Positions 15,877 to 24,273 of a stretch of DNA of 64,000 bases are shown in pieces. This DNA is from Lentzea californiensis (GTDB taxonomy: Bacteria > Actinomycetota > Actinomycetes > Mycobacteriales > Pseudonocardiaceae): positions 248,001 to 312,000 of the forward strand of contig NZ_JANBBE010000008.1 in NCBI RefSeq assembly GCF_024648825.1, in the 5' to 3' direction. Position numbers and translations under genes: made by a program. A model generated the notes under the pieces. That model searched no databases, had not been told where the DNA came from, and worked only from the letters and a program-made list of their open reading frames with translations. Within the stretch, counting starts at the first letter, position 1; every line of letters begins with the position of its first letter.

Positions 15877-17001
15877 ATGGACACTGCACTCGTGCCGTTC
15901 CGGGTCGAGGTTCCCGACTCCGAACTGGCGGACCTCACCCGGCGGCTGGCAGCGACCAGGTGGCCGGACGCGGAGACCGTGGACGACTGGTCGCAGGGCA
16001 TGCCGCTGGCCTACGCCAAGGAACTGGCCGAGTACTGGGCAGGCGTCTACGACTGGCGTGCCACGGAAGCGAAGCTGAACGCCATCCCCCAGTTCAAGAC
16101 GGAGATCGACGGCGTCGGGATCCACTTCCTGCACGCGCGCTCCCCGCACCCGCAGGCGCGGCCGTTGCTGCTCACGCACGGCTGGCCCGGTTCGGTCGCG
16201 GAGTTCCTCGACGTGATCGAACCGCTCACCAACCCGCCGGACCCGGCCGACGCGTTCCACGTCGTCGCGCCCTCGTTGCCCGGCTACGGTTTCAGCGACA
16301 AGCCGACCGGAACCGGCTGGACGCTGGAACGCATCGCCGCGTCGTTCGTCACGCTGATGGGCCGCGCCGGCTACGACAAGTTCTACGCGCACGGCAACGA
16401 CTGGGGCTCGTTCATCACGGGCATCCTCGGCCACATCGCGCCGGACCACGTCGAGGCCATCCACCTCGTGATGCCGTTCGCTCCGGCACCCGAGGCGGAA
16501 GTCCAGCTGACACAAGAGGACTACAAAGGACTCGGTGCGCTCAAGGAGTTCGCCGCCAAGGAGTCCGCGTACGCGGCGGTGATGAACACCAAGCCGCAGT
16601 CGCTGGCGTACGGGCTGACCGACTCCCCCATCGGTCAACTTGGCTGGGCCGGTGAGAAGTACTGGTCCTGGAGCGACCACGACGGCGACGCGGAGAAGAT
16701 CATCTCCCGTGACCGGATCCTCGACATGGTCTCGGTGTGCTGGTTCACCGCCACGGCCGCGTCGTCGGGCCGGTTGTACTGGGAGAGCTACAACAAGTCC
16801 CCGCTCACCCAGGTCGGCGTGCCGACCGGCTTCTCGGTGTTCCCGGCCGACGCGCGGATGCCCAAGGCGTGGGCGGAGCACCGGTTCACCGATCTGCGCT
16901 ACTGGAAGGAGATGCCGTCCGGCGGCCACTTCCCCGCGCTGGAGAACCCCGTCGTCCTCGTCGAGGAGCTGCGGACGTTCTTCCGCCTGGTGCGCTCATG
17001 A
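15877..17001 (+). CDS. Epoxide hydrolase (EHN family)
   Basis: The 374-aa protein has the N-terminal EHN domain (FRVEVPDSELADLTRRLAAT) and an alpha/beta-hydrolase core: HGWPGS oxyanion motif at about 101, nucleophile Asp175 in HGNDWGSF, and a C-terminal His in SGGHFPALE. Family knowledge: hydrolysis of epoxides to diols through an ester on Asp. A P450 of the cluster could make the epoxide. ATG at 15877 has a -10 six bases upstream and no ribosome binding site, so the mRNA is probably leaderless. Its stop overlaps the exporter start (ATGA). Confidence 0.9.
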   Translation: MDTALVPFRVEVPDSELADLTRRLAATRWPDAETVDDWSQGMPLAYAKELAEYWAGVYDWRATEAKLNAIPQFKTEIDGVGIHFLHARSPHPQARPLLLTHGWPGSVAEFLDVIEPLTNPPDPADAFHVVAPSLPGYGFSDKPTGTGWTLERIAASFVTLMGRAGYDKFYAHGNDWGSFITGILGHIAPDHVEAIHLVMPFAPAPEAEVQLTQEDYKGLGALKEFAAKESAYAAVMNTKPQSLAYGLTDSPIGQLGWAGEKYWSWSDHDGDAEKIISRDRILDMVSVCWFTATAASSGRLYWESYNKSPLTQVGVPTGFSVFPADARMPKAWAEHRFTDLRYWKEMPSGGHFPALENPVVLVEELRTFFRLVRS

Positions 17002-18404
17002 CGGCCACTCTCGACAAGCCGGGCACCAAGCTCGGCCTGGTGCTGGCCGTCTGCTGCCTGGCGCAGTTCATGAACGTGCTGGACGCGTCGGTCATGAACG
17101 TCGCCCTGCCCTCGATCTTCGAGGAGCTGAAGTTCGAACGGCACGACCTGCAGTGGGTCAACAGCGCATACACGATCGCGGTGTGCGGCTTCCTGCTGCT
17201 GGGCGGCCGGCTCGCCGACCTGTTCGGGCAGCGCCGGGTGTTCCTCTTCGGTGCCGCGCTGTTCACGGTCGCGAGCGCGGTCGGTGGCATGGCGACCTCG
17301 CCCGGCGCCCTGATCGCGGCCCGCGGGTTCCAGGGCCTGGGCGCGGCCGTGATGGCACCGGCGTCGCTGACGGTGCTCGGCACCACGTTCCGCGATCCCA
17401 CCGCCCGGGCGAAGGCCTTCGGCTGGTGGAGCGCGGTGTCCGGCACGGGCGGGGCGGCCGGCGTGCTGCTCGGCGGCATCGTCACCGAGTCGCTCGGCTG
17501 GCGCTGGGTGCTGCTGATCAACGTGCCACTCGGCATCGCGCTGGTGGCCATGATCCGCAGCGCCGTGCCGGAGACTCCGAGCAACGGCGGGCGCAAGGCC
17601 CTCGACGTCCCCGGCGCGTTCACCGTGACGCTCGGCCTGATGGCGCTGGTCTACGGCATCGCGCAGTCGCACGAACTGGGCTGGGGTTCATGGCAGGTCG
17701 CCGGTTCGCTGACGCTGGCAGTGGTCCTGTTCGCGTTCTTCCTGCGCCAGCAGACGGTGTCCGACCACCCGCTGATGCCGCTCGGCATCTTCCGCAACCG
17801 CGCGGTGACCGCGACGAACATCGTGGCGTTCTTCGCGATCGCGGCGCTGTTCAGCACCTTCTACTTCCTGACCCTGGTGCTGCAGCAGGTGATGGACTTC
17901 AGCGCACTCCAGACCGGTCTCGGCTACCTGCCGCTGTCGATCGGCATCGCGCTGGGCGGGTTCGGCGTGGCGAGGATCGTGCCGAAGATCGGCCCGCGGC
18001 CGGTGCTGATCGCCGGTCTGCTGACGGCGACCGTCGGCCTGCTGTGGGTGTCCACAGCGGACGAGACCTCGACGTTCCTGGGCTCGATCCTGGTGCCGAC
18101 CACCCTGCTGGGCCTGGGAATGGGCGCGGTGCTCAACGCGACCACCAACGCCGCCACCTCCGGTGTGCCGCGCGAGCAGGCGGGCCTCGCGTCCGGTCTG
18201 CTCAACACGATCCGCCAGATGGGCAGCGCGATCGGCCTGGTCGTGCTCGCGACGATGTCGTCGGCCCGCGCGGACTCGTTGCTGGCTCAGGGCGAACCGC
18301 TGCGGCACTCGCTCGGTTCCGGCTACGGGCTCGCGTTGCTCGGCGCCGCCGCCTTCACGTTCTGCGGCGCGCTGGCAGCACTCGCCGTTCCCCGCAAGAA
18401 GTAG
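16998..18404 (+). CDS. MFS drug exporter, DHA2 (14-TM) family
   Basis: The 468-aa protein has the DHA2 layout: motif D1 near LDASVMNVALPSI, motif A GGRLADLFGQRR, motif C around SGTGGAAGVLLGG, and about 14 hydrophobic segments. It should export a drug-like product using the proton gradient. The ATG overlaps the epoxide hydrolase stop by four bases (ATGA), which suggests translational coupling. It probably exports the product of this cluster and gives self-resistance. A second DHA2-type exporter is encoded at 24863. Confidence 0.92.
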   Translation: MTATLDKPGTKLGLVLAVCCLAQFMNVLDASVMNVALPSIFEELKFERHDLQWVNSAYTIAVCGFLLLGGRLADLFGQRRVFLFGAALFTVASAVGGMATSPGALIAARGFQGLGAAVMAPASLTVLGTTFRDPTARAKAFGWWSAVSGTGGAAGVLLGGIVTESLGWRWVLLINVPLGIALVAMIRSAVPETPSNGGRKALDVPGAFTVTLGLMALVYGIAQSHELGWGSWQVAGSLTLAVVLFAFFLRQQTVSDHPLMPLGIFRNRAVTATNIVAFFAIAALFSTFYFLTLVLQQVMDFSALQTGLGYLPLSIGIALGGFGVARIVPKIGPRPVLIAGLLTATVGLLWVSTADETSTFLGSILVPTTLLGLGMGAVLNATTNAATSGVPREQAGLASGLLNTIRQMGSAIGLVVLATMSSARADSLLAQGEPLRHSLGSGYGLALLGAAAFTFCGALAALAVPRKK

Positions 18405-18416
18405 TCCCCACAGCGA

Positions 18417-18443
18417 AAGGCCCCCGGCCGTCCCGGGGGCCTT
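18417..18443. terminator. Bidirectional terminator
   Basis: An 11-bp perfect stem (AAGGCCCCCGG and complement) with a five-base loop sits between the convergent stops of the exporter (18404) and P450 C (18452). Confidence 0.8.
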
Positions 18444-18451
18444 CTTGCGTT

Positions 18452-19660
18452 TCAGAAACCCTTGCCGTGCAGGTCGACCGGCAGCGCGACGAGCCGGTGG
18501 TTCATGTCGGCCCGCTGCCACTCCAGGTCCTCCTCGGCGACGGCGAGCCGCGCGGCCGGGAAGCGCCGGGTCAGCTCCTCGAACGCCGTGGTCAGCTCGA
18601 TGCGGGCGAGCGGGGCACCGAGGCACCGGTGGATGCCGTAGCCGAACGCGAGGTGCGCGTTGTCGGTCCGGGTGAAGTCGAGCGTGTCCGGATCGGTGAA
18701 CAGCGTCTCGTCCCGGTTCGCCGAGTTGGTCGACACGAACACCGCGTCGCCCTTGGGGATCGTGACCCCGAACAACGTCACGTCCTCCGTCGCGATCCGC
18801 GGCAGACCCGTCGTGTCGTTGGTGGACAACGTGATCCACCGCAGCAGCTCCTCGACCGCCGCCGGCACCTCCTCCGGCCGCTCCCCCAGCCGCACCCAGG
18901 TGTCGCGGTGGTGCCCCAGCAACGTCAGGACCGAGCTGGCCAGGTGGCAGGCCGTGGAGTCGCCGCCGGCCCCCAGCAACGTGTATCCGAGGCCGATGAG
19001 TTCGCCGACCTCCAGCTTGTCGTCGCCGATCCGCGCCTCGGTCAGCGCCGACAGCACGTCGTCGCCGGGTGCCGCCATCTTCCCGAACACCAGCCCGGCC
19101 ATGAACTCGCCGAGCTGCTCGCCCGCCGCGGCCGCCAGTTCCGGCGCGTCGACGGCGGCGAACTCGCGGATCAGCCGTGCGAACGTGTCGCGGTCGCCGG
19201 CGGGCACACCCAGCAGGTCGCTGATCGCGATGATCGCCAGGGGGAACGTGAACTTGCCGAGCAGGTCGACCGGTCCCTCGAGGGCTTCTTCGTCGGCCTG
19301 GTCCAGCAACTCTGTCACCAGCTGCCGGATTCTCGGTCGCATGGACTCGATCCGGTCGGCCGAGAACGCCTGCGAGACGAGGTCGCGCAGTCTCGTGTGG
19401 GCGGGCGGATCGAGCGAGATGATCATTCCGGGCGGCGCCTGGAACAGTCCGGGAAAGGTCGGCGCCGCCGGTTCGTAGGACGCCGCACGGGAGAACCGCA
19501 CGTCGTCGAGCACCACGCGGACCGAGTCCTGCGTGGTGACGATCCAGCAGTGACCGCCGCCGTTCGCGGGCAGGCGCACGACAGGGCTCGACGCGCGGAA
19601 CCCGGCGAACTCCGGCGCCGGACCGCGGTAGCTGGATCCGGGAACGGGAAAGGAAACCAC
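18452..19660 (-). CDS. Cytochrome P450 C (CYP107-like)
   Basis: The 402-aa protein has the heme loop FGYGIHRCLGAPLAR, K-helix EELLR and an I-helix reading LGAGGDSTACH, where the usual acidic-Thr pair appears as Asp-Ser followed by Thr. GTG at 19660 has GAGGAG six bases upstream; the longer frame to 19771 has no such signal. The start FPVPGSSYRGPAPEF matches P450 B. The gene stands alone and is divergent from the NmrA-like gene. Its partner is probably the local ferredoxin. Substrate unknown. Confidence 0.92.
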   Translation of the reverse strand: MVSFPVPGSSYRGPAPEFAGFRASSPVVRLPANGGGHCWIVTTQDSVRVVLDDVRFSRAASYEPAAPTFPGLFQAPPGMIISLDPPAHTRLRDLVSQAFSADRIESMRPRIRQLVTELLDQADEEALEGPVDLLGKFTFPLAIIAISDLLGVPAGDRDTFARLIREFAAVDAPELAAAAGEQLGEFMAGLVFGKMAAPGDDVLSALTEARIGDDKLEVGELIGLGYTLLGAGGDSTACHLASSVLTLLGHHRDTWVRLGERPEEVPAAVEELLRWITLSTNDTTGLPRIATEDVTLFGVTIPKGDAVFVSTNSANRDETLFTDPDTLDFTRTDNAHLAFGYGIHRCLGAPLARIELTTAFEELTRRFPAARLAVAEEDLEWQRADMNHRLVALPVDLHGKGF

Positions 19661-19803
19661 CGTGCGCTCCTCGCGACTCTGGGGATTGTTTCCGCAGGTT
19701 AGGAGCCTCGGCCTGAAGCACGGTCTAGTGCCGTTCGAGTGACCGGGTGAACGCTGAGCGTGATCGCCCATTCCAGGCGACCCACCCAGTCCGGGAGATT
19801 CAC

Positions 19804-20640
19804 ATGACCATCCTCGTCACCGGGGCGCGCGGCAACGTAGGCCGTCGCGTGCTCCAGCGGCTTTACGCGGCGGGTCACAGCCTCCGCGCGTCCGGCCGGA
19901 ACCCCGCGGAACTCGACGTCCCAGAAGGTGTGGAGACCGTCGCGCTCGACCTCAACGACCCGGAGACTTTCGTCGCGGCCCTCGCCGGTGTCTCCAAGGT
20001 GCTGCTCTACGCGGAGCCGGACGGCATCGTGAAGTTCCTCGACGAGGCCGAGAAGGCCGGCGTCGAGCAGATCGTGCTGCTGTCGTCGAACACCGTCGGC
20101 CTGCCGGGTGCCGACCAGGACCCGCTGGCGCACCACCACGTGCTCGTCGAAGAGGCCGTGGTCGGCTCGGGTCTGAACTACACGATCCTGCGGCCCGGCG
20201 CTTTCATGAGCAACGCGTTCGGCTGGAGCTACTCGCTGCAGCAGGGCGACACGATCGACCAGGTCTTCCCCGAGGCGCAGGTGGCCCCGGTGCACGAGGA
20301 CGACATCGCCGACGTGGCCGTGGTCGCGTTGACGGAGAAGAAGCTGCAGGACGAGATCGTCGACCTCACCGGTCCCGAGTCGCTGACGTTCCGCCAGGAG
20401 CTGGAGATCGTCGGCGAGGTGCTCGGGCGCAAGCTCGTGATCAACGGGCTGACGCGCGAGGAGGGTGAGGCGCAGATGAGCAACTTCGTGCCGCCGCCCG
20501 TCCTGACCTCGCTGCTCAACCAGTGGGAGGCCGCGGTCGGTGTCGTCGCGGACACCAGCGCCACGGCCGAGCGGGTCACCGGCAAGCCCGCCCGCACGTT
20601 CCGCCAGTGGGTGGAAGAGCACGCCTCGTTCCTGGTGTGA
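19804..20640 (+). CDS. NmrA-like NAD(P)-binding atypical SDR
   Basis: The 278-aa protein begins with the atypical-SDR cofactor motif MTILVTGARGNVGRRVLQRL and continues VEQIVLLSSNTVGLP and NYTILRPGAFMSN, as in NmrA / NAD(P)H-binding family members. Some are quinone reductases, others redox sensors without catalysis. The classical Tyr-xxx-Lys pair is not evident. ATG at 19804 has GGGAG six bases upstream. It is monocistronic and ends in a strong hairpin. Its role in the cluster is not clear. Confidence 0.82.
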   Translation: MTILVTGARGNVGRRVLQRLYAAGHSLRASGRNPAELDVPEGVETVALDLNDPETFVAALAGVSKVLLYAEPDGIVKFLDEAEKAGVEQIVLLSSNTVGLPGADQDPLAHHHVLVEEAVVGSGLNYTILRPGAFMSNAFGWSYSLQQGDTIDQVFPEAQVAPVHEDDIADVAVVALTEKKLQDEIVDLTGPESLTFRQELEIVGEVLGRKLVINGLTREEGEAQMSNFVPPPVLTSLLNQWEAAVGVVADTSATAERVTGKPARTFRQWVEEHASFLV

Positions 20641-20643
20641 CCC

Positions 20644-20698
20644 GCGCGGACCCGGAGCCGGGACGAGGGCGGCGGACCCGTCCCGGCTCCGTCCGCGC
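20644..20698. terminator. Long GC-rich bidirectional terminator
   Basis: Two nested perfect stems, GCGCGGAC/GTCCGCGC outside (20644-20651 and 20691-20698) and a 13-bp CGGAGCCGGGACG stem inside (20653-20665 and 20679-20691), fill the space between the convergent stops at 20640 and 20704. Confidence 0.7.
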
Positions 20699-20703
20699 GC
20701 GTT

Positions 20704-21156
20704 CTAGACGCGAGCCATCGTGAACGTGATCGCGGACGTGCCCAGGTTCGTGCCGTCCGCGAGGAAGAACGTGGACGGGCCGGAGCTGGTGAAGTTGTTC
20801 GGTCCACTTTGGACTGCATCCTGGTCGAAGTCGACGTACGCGAAGTAGGCGCCGTTCTCGTCGTAGACCTTCTCCCCGCGGAACTTGTAGTGGAACGTGT
20901 TGACACCGGTCGACCACCAGGTGCCCTGCGTGGTCGTGTTCTGCTCGTTGGTGACGAACACCTTGCCGTTGGCCTTGAACTGCAGCTTGGTCGGGTGGTC
21001 CCCGTCCGTCCGGGTCACGTACCCCGTCCAGTTGCCCACCGGCGTGCAGGTCGCGTGCGCCGCGGTCACCGTGCCCGACAGGGCAAGCAGGACCACGGCT
21101 GTGATGGCTCCTGTGCGCGCGAAGAAGGCCGAACGTTTCGAAGTGAACGTCTGCAT
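20704..21156 (-). CDS. Secreted small beta-rich protein (family copy 2)
   Basis: The 150-aa protein has a signal peptide (SKRSAFFARTGAITAVVLLA, cleavage likely after AAHA). The mature part starts CTPVGNWTGYV and holds GTWWSTGVNTFHYKF, FTSSGPSTFFLADGT and SAITFTMARV. These match the cytosolic protein at 13134 in order and spacing. A lone Cys right after the signal peptide does not fit a standard lipobox. ATG at 21156 has AGGAG eight bases upstream. Function unknown. A small extracellular beta-barrel that binds the product is one possibility. Confidence 0.75.
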   Translation of the reverse strand: MQTFTSKRSAFFARTGAITAVVLLALSGTVTAAHATCTPVGNWTGYVTRTDGDHPTKLQFKANGKVFVTNEQNTTTQGTWWSTGVNTFHYKFRGEKVYDENGAYFAYVDFDQDAVQSGPNNFTSSGPSTFFLADGTNLGTSAITFTMARV

Positions 21157-21199
21157 CTGTGTGGCTCCTGATCCGGGTTGCGTGCGACGGACGCGCGCT

Positions 21200-21242
21200 A
21201 CCGTGGGCGCCCTCCCTCGACGCAAACTTCAGAACGGCTCGA
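21200..21242 (-). promoter_or_regulatory. SARP-type 11-bp repeats before the secreted protein gene
   Basis: Read on the minus strand, TCGAGCC, TGAAGTT and TCGAGGG start exactly 11 bp apart (+ strand 21236-21242, 21225-21231, 21214-21220). The last is followed by eight bases and CACGGT (21200-21205), a weak -10. The middle repeat deviates most. The layout is the same as at 15814-15870 and 28464-28506. Confidence 0.45.
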
Positions 21243-21284
21243 ACGCGCGGCTTTCCGTTGCGGCCCAAGCTCATCTCGACCCGG

Positions 21285-21305
21285 GTAACGCAAAGTTTTC
21301 GTTAC
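21285..21305. promoter_or_regulatory. 21-bp palindromic operator upstream of the carrier protein operon
   Basis: GTAACG (21285-21290) and CGTTAC (21300-21305) flank an AT-rich centre with further symmetric AAA and TTT triplets. Only the centre base and one symmetric pair break the palindrome. It lies 25 bp before the GTG of the carrier protein gene in GC-rich surroundings, in the position of a repressor site. It may also affect the divergent secreted protein gene. The regulator is not identified. Confidence 0.55.
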
Positions 21306-21329
21306 TCATGAGCTGACAGGGAGGACGCC

Positions 21330-21554
21330 GTGGCCGAACGCGAGACAGAGCTCTGCGATCTGTTCGGGGAGGTGCTCGGGGTACCGGGGATCGAGCCTGA
21401 CGACCACTTCTTCGACCTGGGAGGCCATTCGCTGCTTGCGTCGAAGCTGGTCAAGCAGGTCCACGAGCGGTACGGCGTCCGCGTCCCGTTGCGCAGCTTC
21501 TACGAGGACCCGACGGCGCGCGCCGTCGCCAAGCAGCTGGACCAGGCAGCCTAG
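21330..21554 (+). CDS. Stand-alone peptidyl/acyl carrier protein
   Basis: The 74-aa protein is a single carrier domain. The phosphopantetheine site is DHFFDLGGHSLLASKL, with Ser34 as attachment residue. The DxGGHSL form is typical of peptidyl carrier proteins of NRPS systems rather than fatty-acid ACPs (compare DIDSLS in AcpP at 63002). GTG at 21330 has AGGGAGG upstream. The KSIII-like gene follows after 9 bp, and a stand-alone adenylation gene faces it at 22654. The likely role is to hold an aminoacyl thioester for the neighbouring enzymes. Confidence 0.92.
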   Translation: MAERETELCDLFGEVLGVPGIEPDDHFFDLGGHSLLASKLVKQVHERYGVRVPLRSFYEDPTARAVAKQLDQAA

Positions 21555-21563
21555 GAGTTCGAG

Positions 21564-22604
21564 ATGCGATGGAATGACCTGTACATCGCCGGTGTGGGCA
21601 CATATCTGCCCGAGCAGGTCGAGACGGTGGACGACGCCATCGCGGCCGGCCGGTACACAGAAGAGAAGAAGGCCATGAACGGCTACCGGGAGCTGCGGGT
21701 CGCCGCTCCCGGTGAGACCGGGCCCGTCATGGCCGCGAGGGCCGGCCTGGAAGCGGTGGAGCGCTCCGGCCTGAGCCCGCTCGACTTCGGCCTGACCGTG
21801 CACGCCTCCCTGTCCCACCAGGGCCTCGACCTGTGGACGCCCGCGAGCTACGTGCAGGCCAACACCGTCGGCGGCACCGGACCGGCCTTCGAGGTCAAGC
21901 AGGGCTGCAACGGCTTCATGGCCGCCGTGGACCTGGCCGCCTCGTACCTCTCTTCACACCGGGACCTGCCGGCGGCGCTGGTGACCGCGGGCGACGCGTT
22001 CCACCTGCCCTACTTCGACCGGTGGGCCTCGGAGAAGCAGAACGTCAACGGCGACGGCGCGGGGGCGTTCGTCCTGTCGAACCGTTCCGGCTTCGCCCGG
22101 ATCCGCTCGATCCACTCGCACGCCGACTCGACGCTCGAGCAGATGTCGCGCGGCTACCAGGAGTGGACCACGGGGCCGTTCGCGGACGGCCAGACCCTGC
22201 AGCTCAACAGCGGCGTCGAGGACTTCCTGCAGAACGCCGACGTCGACCTCGACGACATGATCTCGCGCATCGGCGGCGGAGTGCGGCACTCGCTCAAGAT
22301 GGCGCTGTACGAGGCGGAGATCGAACTCGCCGACGCTCGCTTCTTCCTGCACCAGCAGCTCGCGGAGACCATCGTCACGCACGGCATCTGCGGACTGCTC
22401 GGCGTCGACCGCGCCTCCACCACGTACGACTGGGCCAAGCAGTACAGCATGGTCGGCACCGCGGACATCGCACTGGGACTCGACCACGTGCTGGCCGAGC
22501 GCGACCCGCGGCCGGGTGACCTGGTCGTCCTGCAGTCCTCCGGCGCGGGGTACGTCTGGACCGCGGCCGTGATCGAGATCCTCGAAGTTCCGTCCTGGGT
22601 CTAG
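21564..22604 (+). CDS. KSIII-like acyltransferase with Cys nucleophile
   Basis: The 346-aa protein has the KSIII pattern with Cys115 in VKQGCNGFMAAVDLA and His in FFLHQQL. The FabH Asn loop (GNTSSAS) is replaced by MVGTADIALGLDH, with an Asp aligned where CerJ-type acyltransferases keep their catalytic Asp. This Cys-His-Asp set suggests acyl transfer (ester or amide formation) rather than chain elongation. It is translationally close to the carrier protein gene (9-bp gap, AGGAG overlapping its stop), which probably presents the substrate. It is a distant paralogue of the Ser-type protein at 4692. Confidence 0.88.
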   Translation: MRWNDLYIAGVGTYLPEQVETVDDAIAAGRYTEEKKAMNGYRELRVAAPGETGPVMAARAGLEAVERSGLSPLDFGLTVHASLSHQGLDLWTPASYVQANTVGGTGPAFEVKQGCNGFMAAVDLAASYLSSHRDLPAALVTAGDAFHLPYFDRWASEKQNVNGDGAGAFVLSNRSGFARIRSIHSHADSTLEQMSRGYQEWTTGPFADGQTLQLNSGVEDFLQNADVDLDDMISRIGGGVRHSLKMALYEAEIELADARFFLHQQLAETIVTHGICGLLGVDRASTTYDWAKQYSMVGTADIALGLDHVLAERDPRPGDLVVLQSSGAGYVWTAAVIEILEVPSWV

Positions 22605-22612
22605 GAACGCGA

Positions 22613-22643
22613 AAGGGGCGGGCTCCTCGTGAGCCCGCCCCTT
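22613..22643. terminator. Bidirectional terminator
   Basis: A 13-bp perfect stem (AAGGGGCGGGCTC and complement) with a five-base loop lies between the convergent KSIII-like (22604) and adenylation (22654) genes. Confidence 0.8.
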
Positions 22644-22653
22644 CGGCGTGGGT

Positions 22654-24132
22654 TCAGACGTAAAGAGACTTCGAGCTCCAGTCCGGTTCCGGCAGCGCCT
22701 TGCGGTCGGTCTTGCCGTTGTTCGTGATCGGCAGTTCGTCCACGACGACGAACCCGGCCGGCACCATGTGTTCGGGCATCGTCGCGCGCATGTGGGCCTT
22801 CAGTGCCCGCTTGTCCAGCTCCTCACCGGACTTCACGACCCACGCGATCAGTCTGCGGTCACCGCTGGGGTGCGCGCGGAGGCTGACCGCGGCGGTGCGG
22901 ACCTGCGGGTGCTCGGTCAGCGCGTTCTCGACCTCGCCCGGTTCGATCCGGAACCCGCGCAGCTTGAACTGGTCGTCGATCCGGCCCAGGAACTCGGCCA
23001 CGCCGTCCGCGCGCACCCGTCCCTGGTCGCCGGTGCGGTAGTAGCGCACGCCGTTCCAGCTGCCGCGCACGAACTTCTCGTCCGTGAGGTCCGGCCGCTT
23101 CCAGTAGCCGCGCGCCACCTGCGCGCCACCGATCCACAACTCCCCCGGTGTGCCCGCCACCGCGGGCTTCCCGTCCGCGTCGACGACCACGACCTCGACG
23201 TTCTGCAGTGGCGTGCCGATCGGCACGGCGCCGCTCAGGTCCTCGTCCGCGCCGATGCGGTGGCAGGTCGCGAACGTCGTGGTCTCGGTGGGCCCGTAGC
23301 CGTTGACGATCTGCAGCTCCGGCACTGCCTCCCGCAACTGCCGCACGTGCGGGACGGACACGACGTCCCCGCCGGTCATCACGGTGTGCAGGCCCTTGAA
23401 CGCGGCCACGTCGACGTCGATCTGCCGGTGGAACAGCGCCGCGGTCAGCCACAGGACGCTGATCTCGTTGGACCGCAACAGGTCGCCGAGCTCCTCCGCC
23501 TGCACCACACCGGGCGGGGCGAGCACGACGCGGGCGCCGTTGAGCAGCGCGCCCCAGATCTCGAACGTGGCGGCGTCGAACGCGACCGGTGCGAGCTGCA
23601 GGATCCGGTCCCCAGGCGTGATGTCGACGTAGTTCGGCCCGGTGACGAGGTTGGTGATGTTGCGGTGCTCGACCATCACCGACTTCGGCCTGCCCGTCGA
23701 CCCCGAGGTGTACATGAGGTAGGCGAGGTCCTCCGGAGCGACCGCCGGGAGCTCCACAGTGGACCGGCCGGCGGGCGGTGGCACCCTGATCGCCGTGAAG
23801 CCGGCGAAGAACTGGCCGATCACCAGCGACACGTCGGCGTCCGCCAGCATCATGGAGACCCGTGACTCGGGGTCCTCCGGGTCGATCGGCACGTACGCCG
23901 CGCCGGCCTTGAGCACTCCCAGCAGCGCCACGACGAGCTGCGGCGACCGTTCCAGGCACACCGCCACCCGGTCCCCGTGCCGCACCCCGGACTCGACGAG
24001 CTCACCGGCCAGGGCGTCCGACCACCTGTCCAGCTCGGCATAGGTCAGGGACCCCTGGTCCGCGGACAGCGCCACCGCGTCAGGCGTTCTGGCCGCCCGG
24101 CAGCGGAACGCGTCGGTCACCGTTGCAGACAT
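22654..24132 (-). CDS. Stand-alone NRPS adenylation enzyme
   Basis: The 492-aa protein is a complete adenylation domain without condensation or carrier domains. Visible core motifs are A3 YTSGSTGRPKS, A4 FDAATFEIW, A5 NGYGPTE, A7 YRTGD, A8 GRIDDQFKLRGFRIE and A10 NNGKTDRKAL with its catalytic Lys. Pocket residues I can place by eye (Asp-Ala-Phe in A4, Trp in VLWLTAALF, Thr-Phe after PTETT) resemble codes for valine-like aliphatic amino acids. That is tentative. It should activate an amino acid with ATP and load the carrier protein at 21330. ATG at 24132 has GAGGAG seven bases upstream. Confidence 0.92.
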   Translation of the reverse strand: MSATVTDAFRCRAARTPDAVALSADQGSLTYAELDRWSDALAGELVESGVRHGDRVAVCLERSPQLVVALLGVLKAGAAYVPIDPEDPESRVSMMLADADVSLVIGQFFAGFTAIRVPPPAGRSTVELPAVAPEDLAYLMYTSGSTGRPKSVMVEHRNITNLVTGPNYVDITPGDRILQLAPVAFDAATFEIWGALLNGARVVLAPPGVVQAEELGDLLRSNEISVLWLTAALFHRQIDVDVAAFKGLHTVMTGGDVVSVPHVRQLREAVPELQIVNGYGPTETTTFATCHRIGADEDLSGAVPIGTPLQNVEVVVVDADGKPAVAGTPGELWIGGAQVARGYWKRPDLTDEKFVRGSWNGVRYYRTGDQGRVRADGVAEFLGRIDDQFKLRGFRIEPGEVENALTEHPQVRTAAVSLRAHPSGDRRLIAWVVKSGEELDKRALKAHMRATMPEHMVPAGFVVVDELPITNNGKTDRKALPEPDWSSKSLYV

Positions 24133-24173
24133 GCGCCAGCTCCTCTCATTTCGCCCATCCTCCGCAACCCGCC

Positions 24174-24206
24174 TCGAAACCAGCTCGGGTCACAACTGGC
24201 GCTACA
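24174..24206 (+). promoter_or_regulatory. SARP-type repeats between adenylation and secreted protein genes
   Basis: TCGAAAC (24174-24180) and TCGGGTC (24185-24191) are spaced 11 bp. This pair with its CAGC spacer is almost the same as the first pair at 15814-15831. A GCTACA hexamer at 24201-24206 follows after nine bases. The site lies between the divergent starts at 24132 and 24274. Confidence 0.45.
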
Positions 24207-24273
24207 GGGGTGTTTGAGCTGCCCGAACAACACTCAGCGCGTCCGCTGCCCACCTCACCGGAGGCGCATCCCC

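Noticed and set aside
16640..19702. A 1020-codon plus-strand frame across the epoxide hydrolase, exporter and P450 C genes
   Set aside because: It runs through three real genes in other frames and across a terminator hairpin, and shows no recognisable domain.
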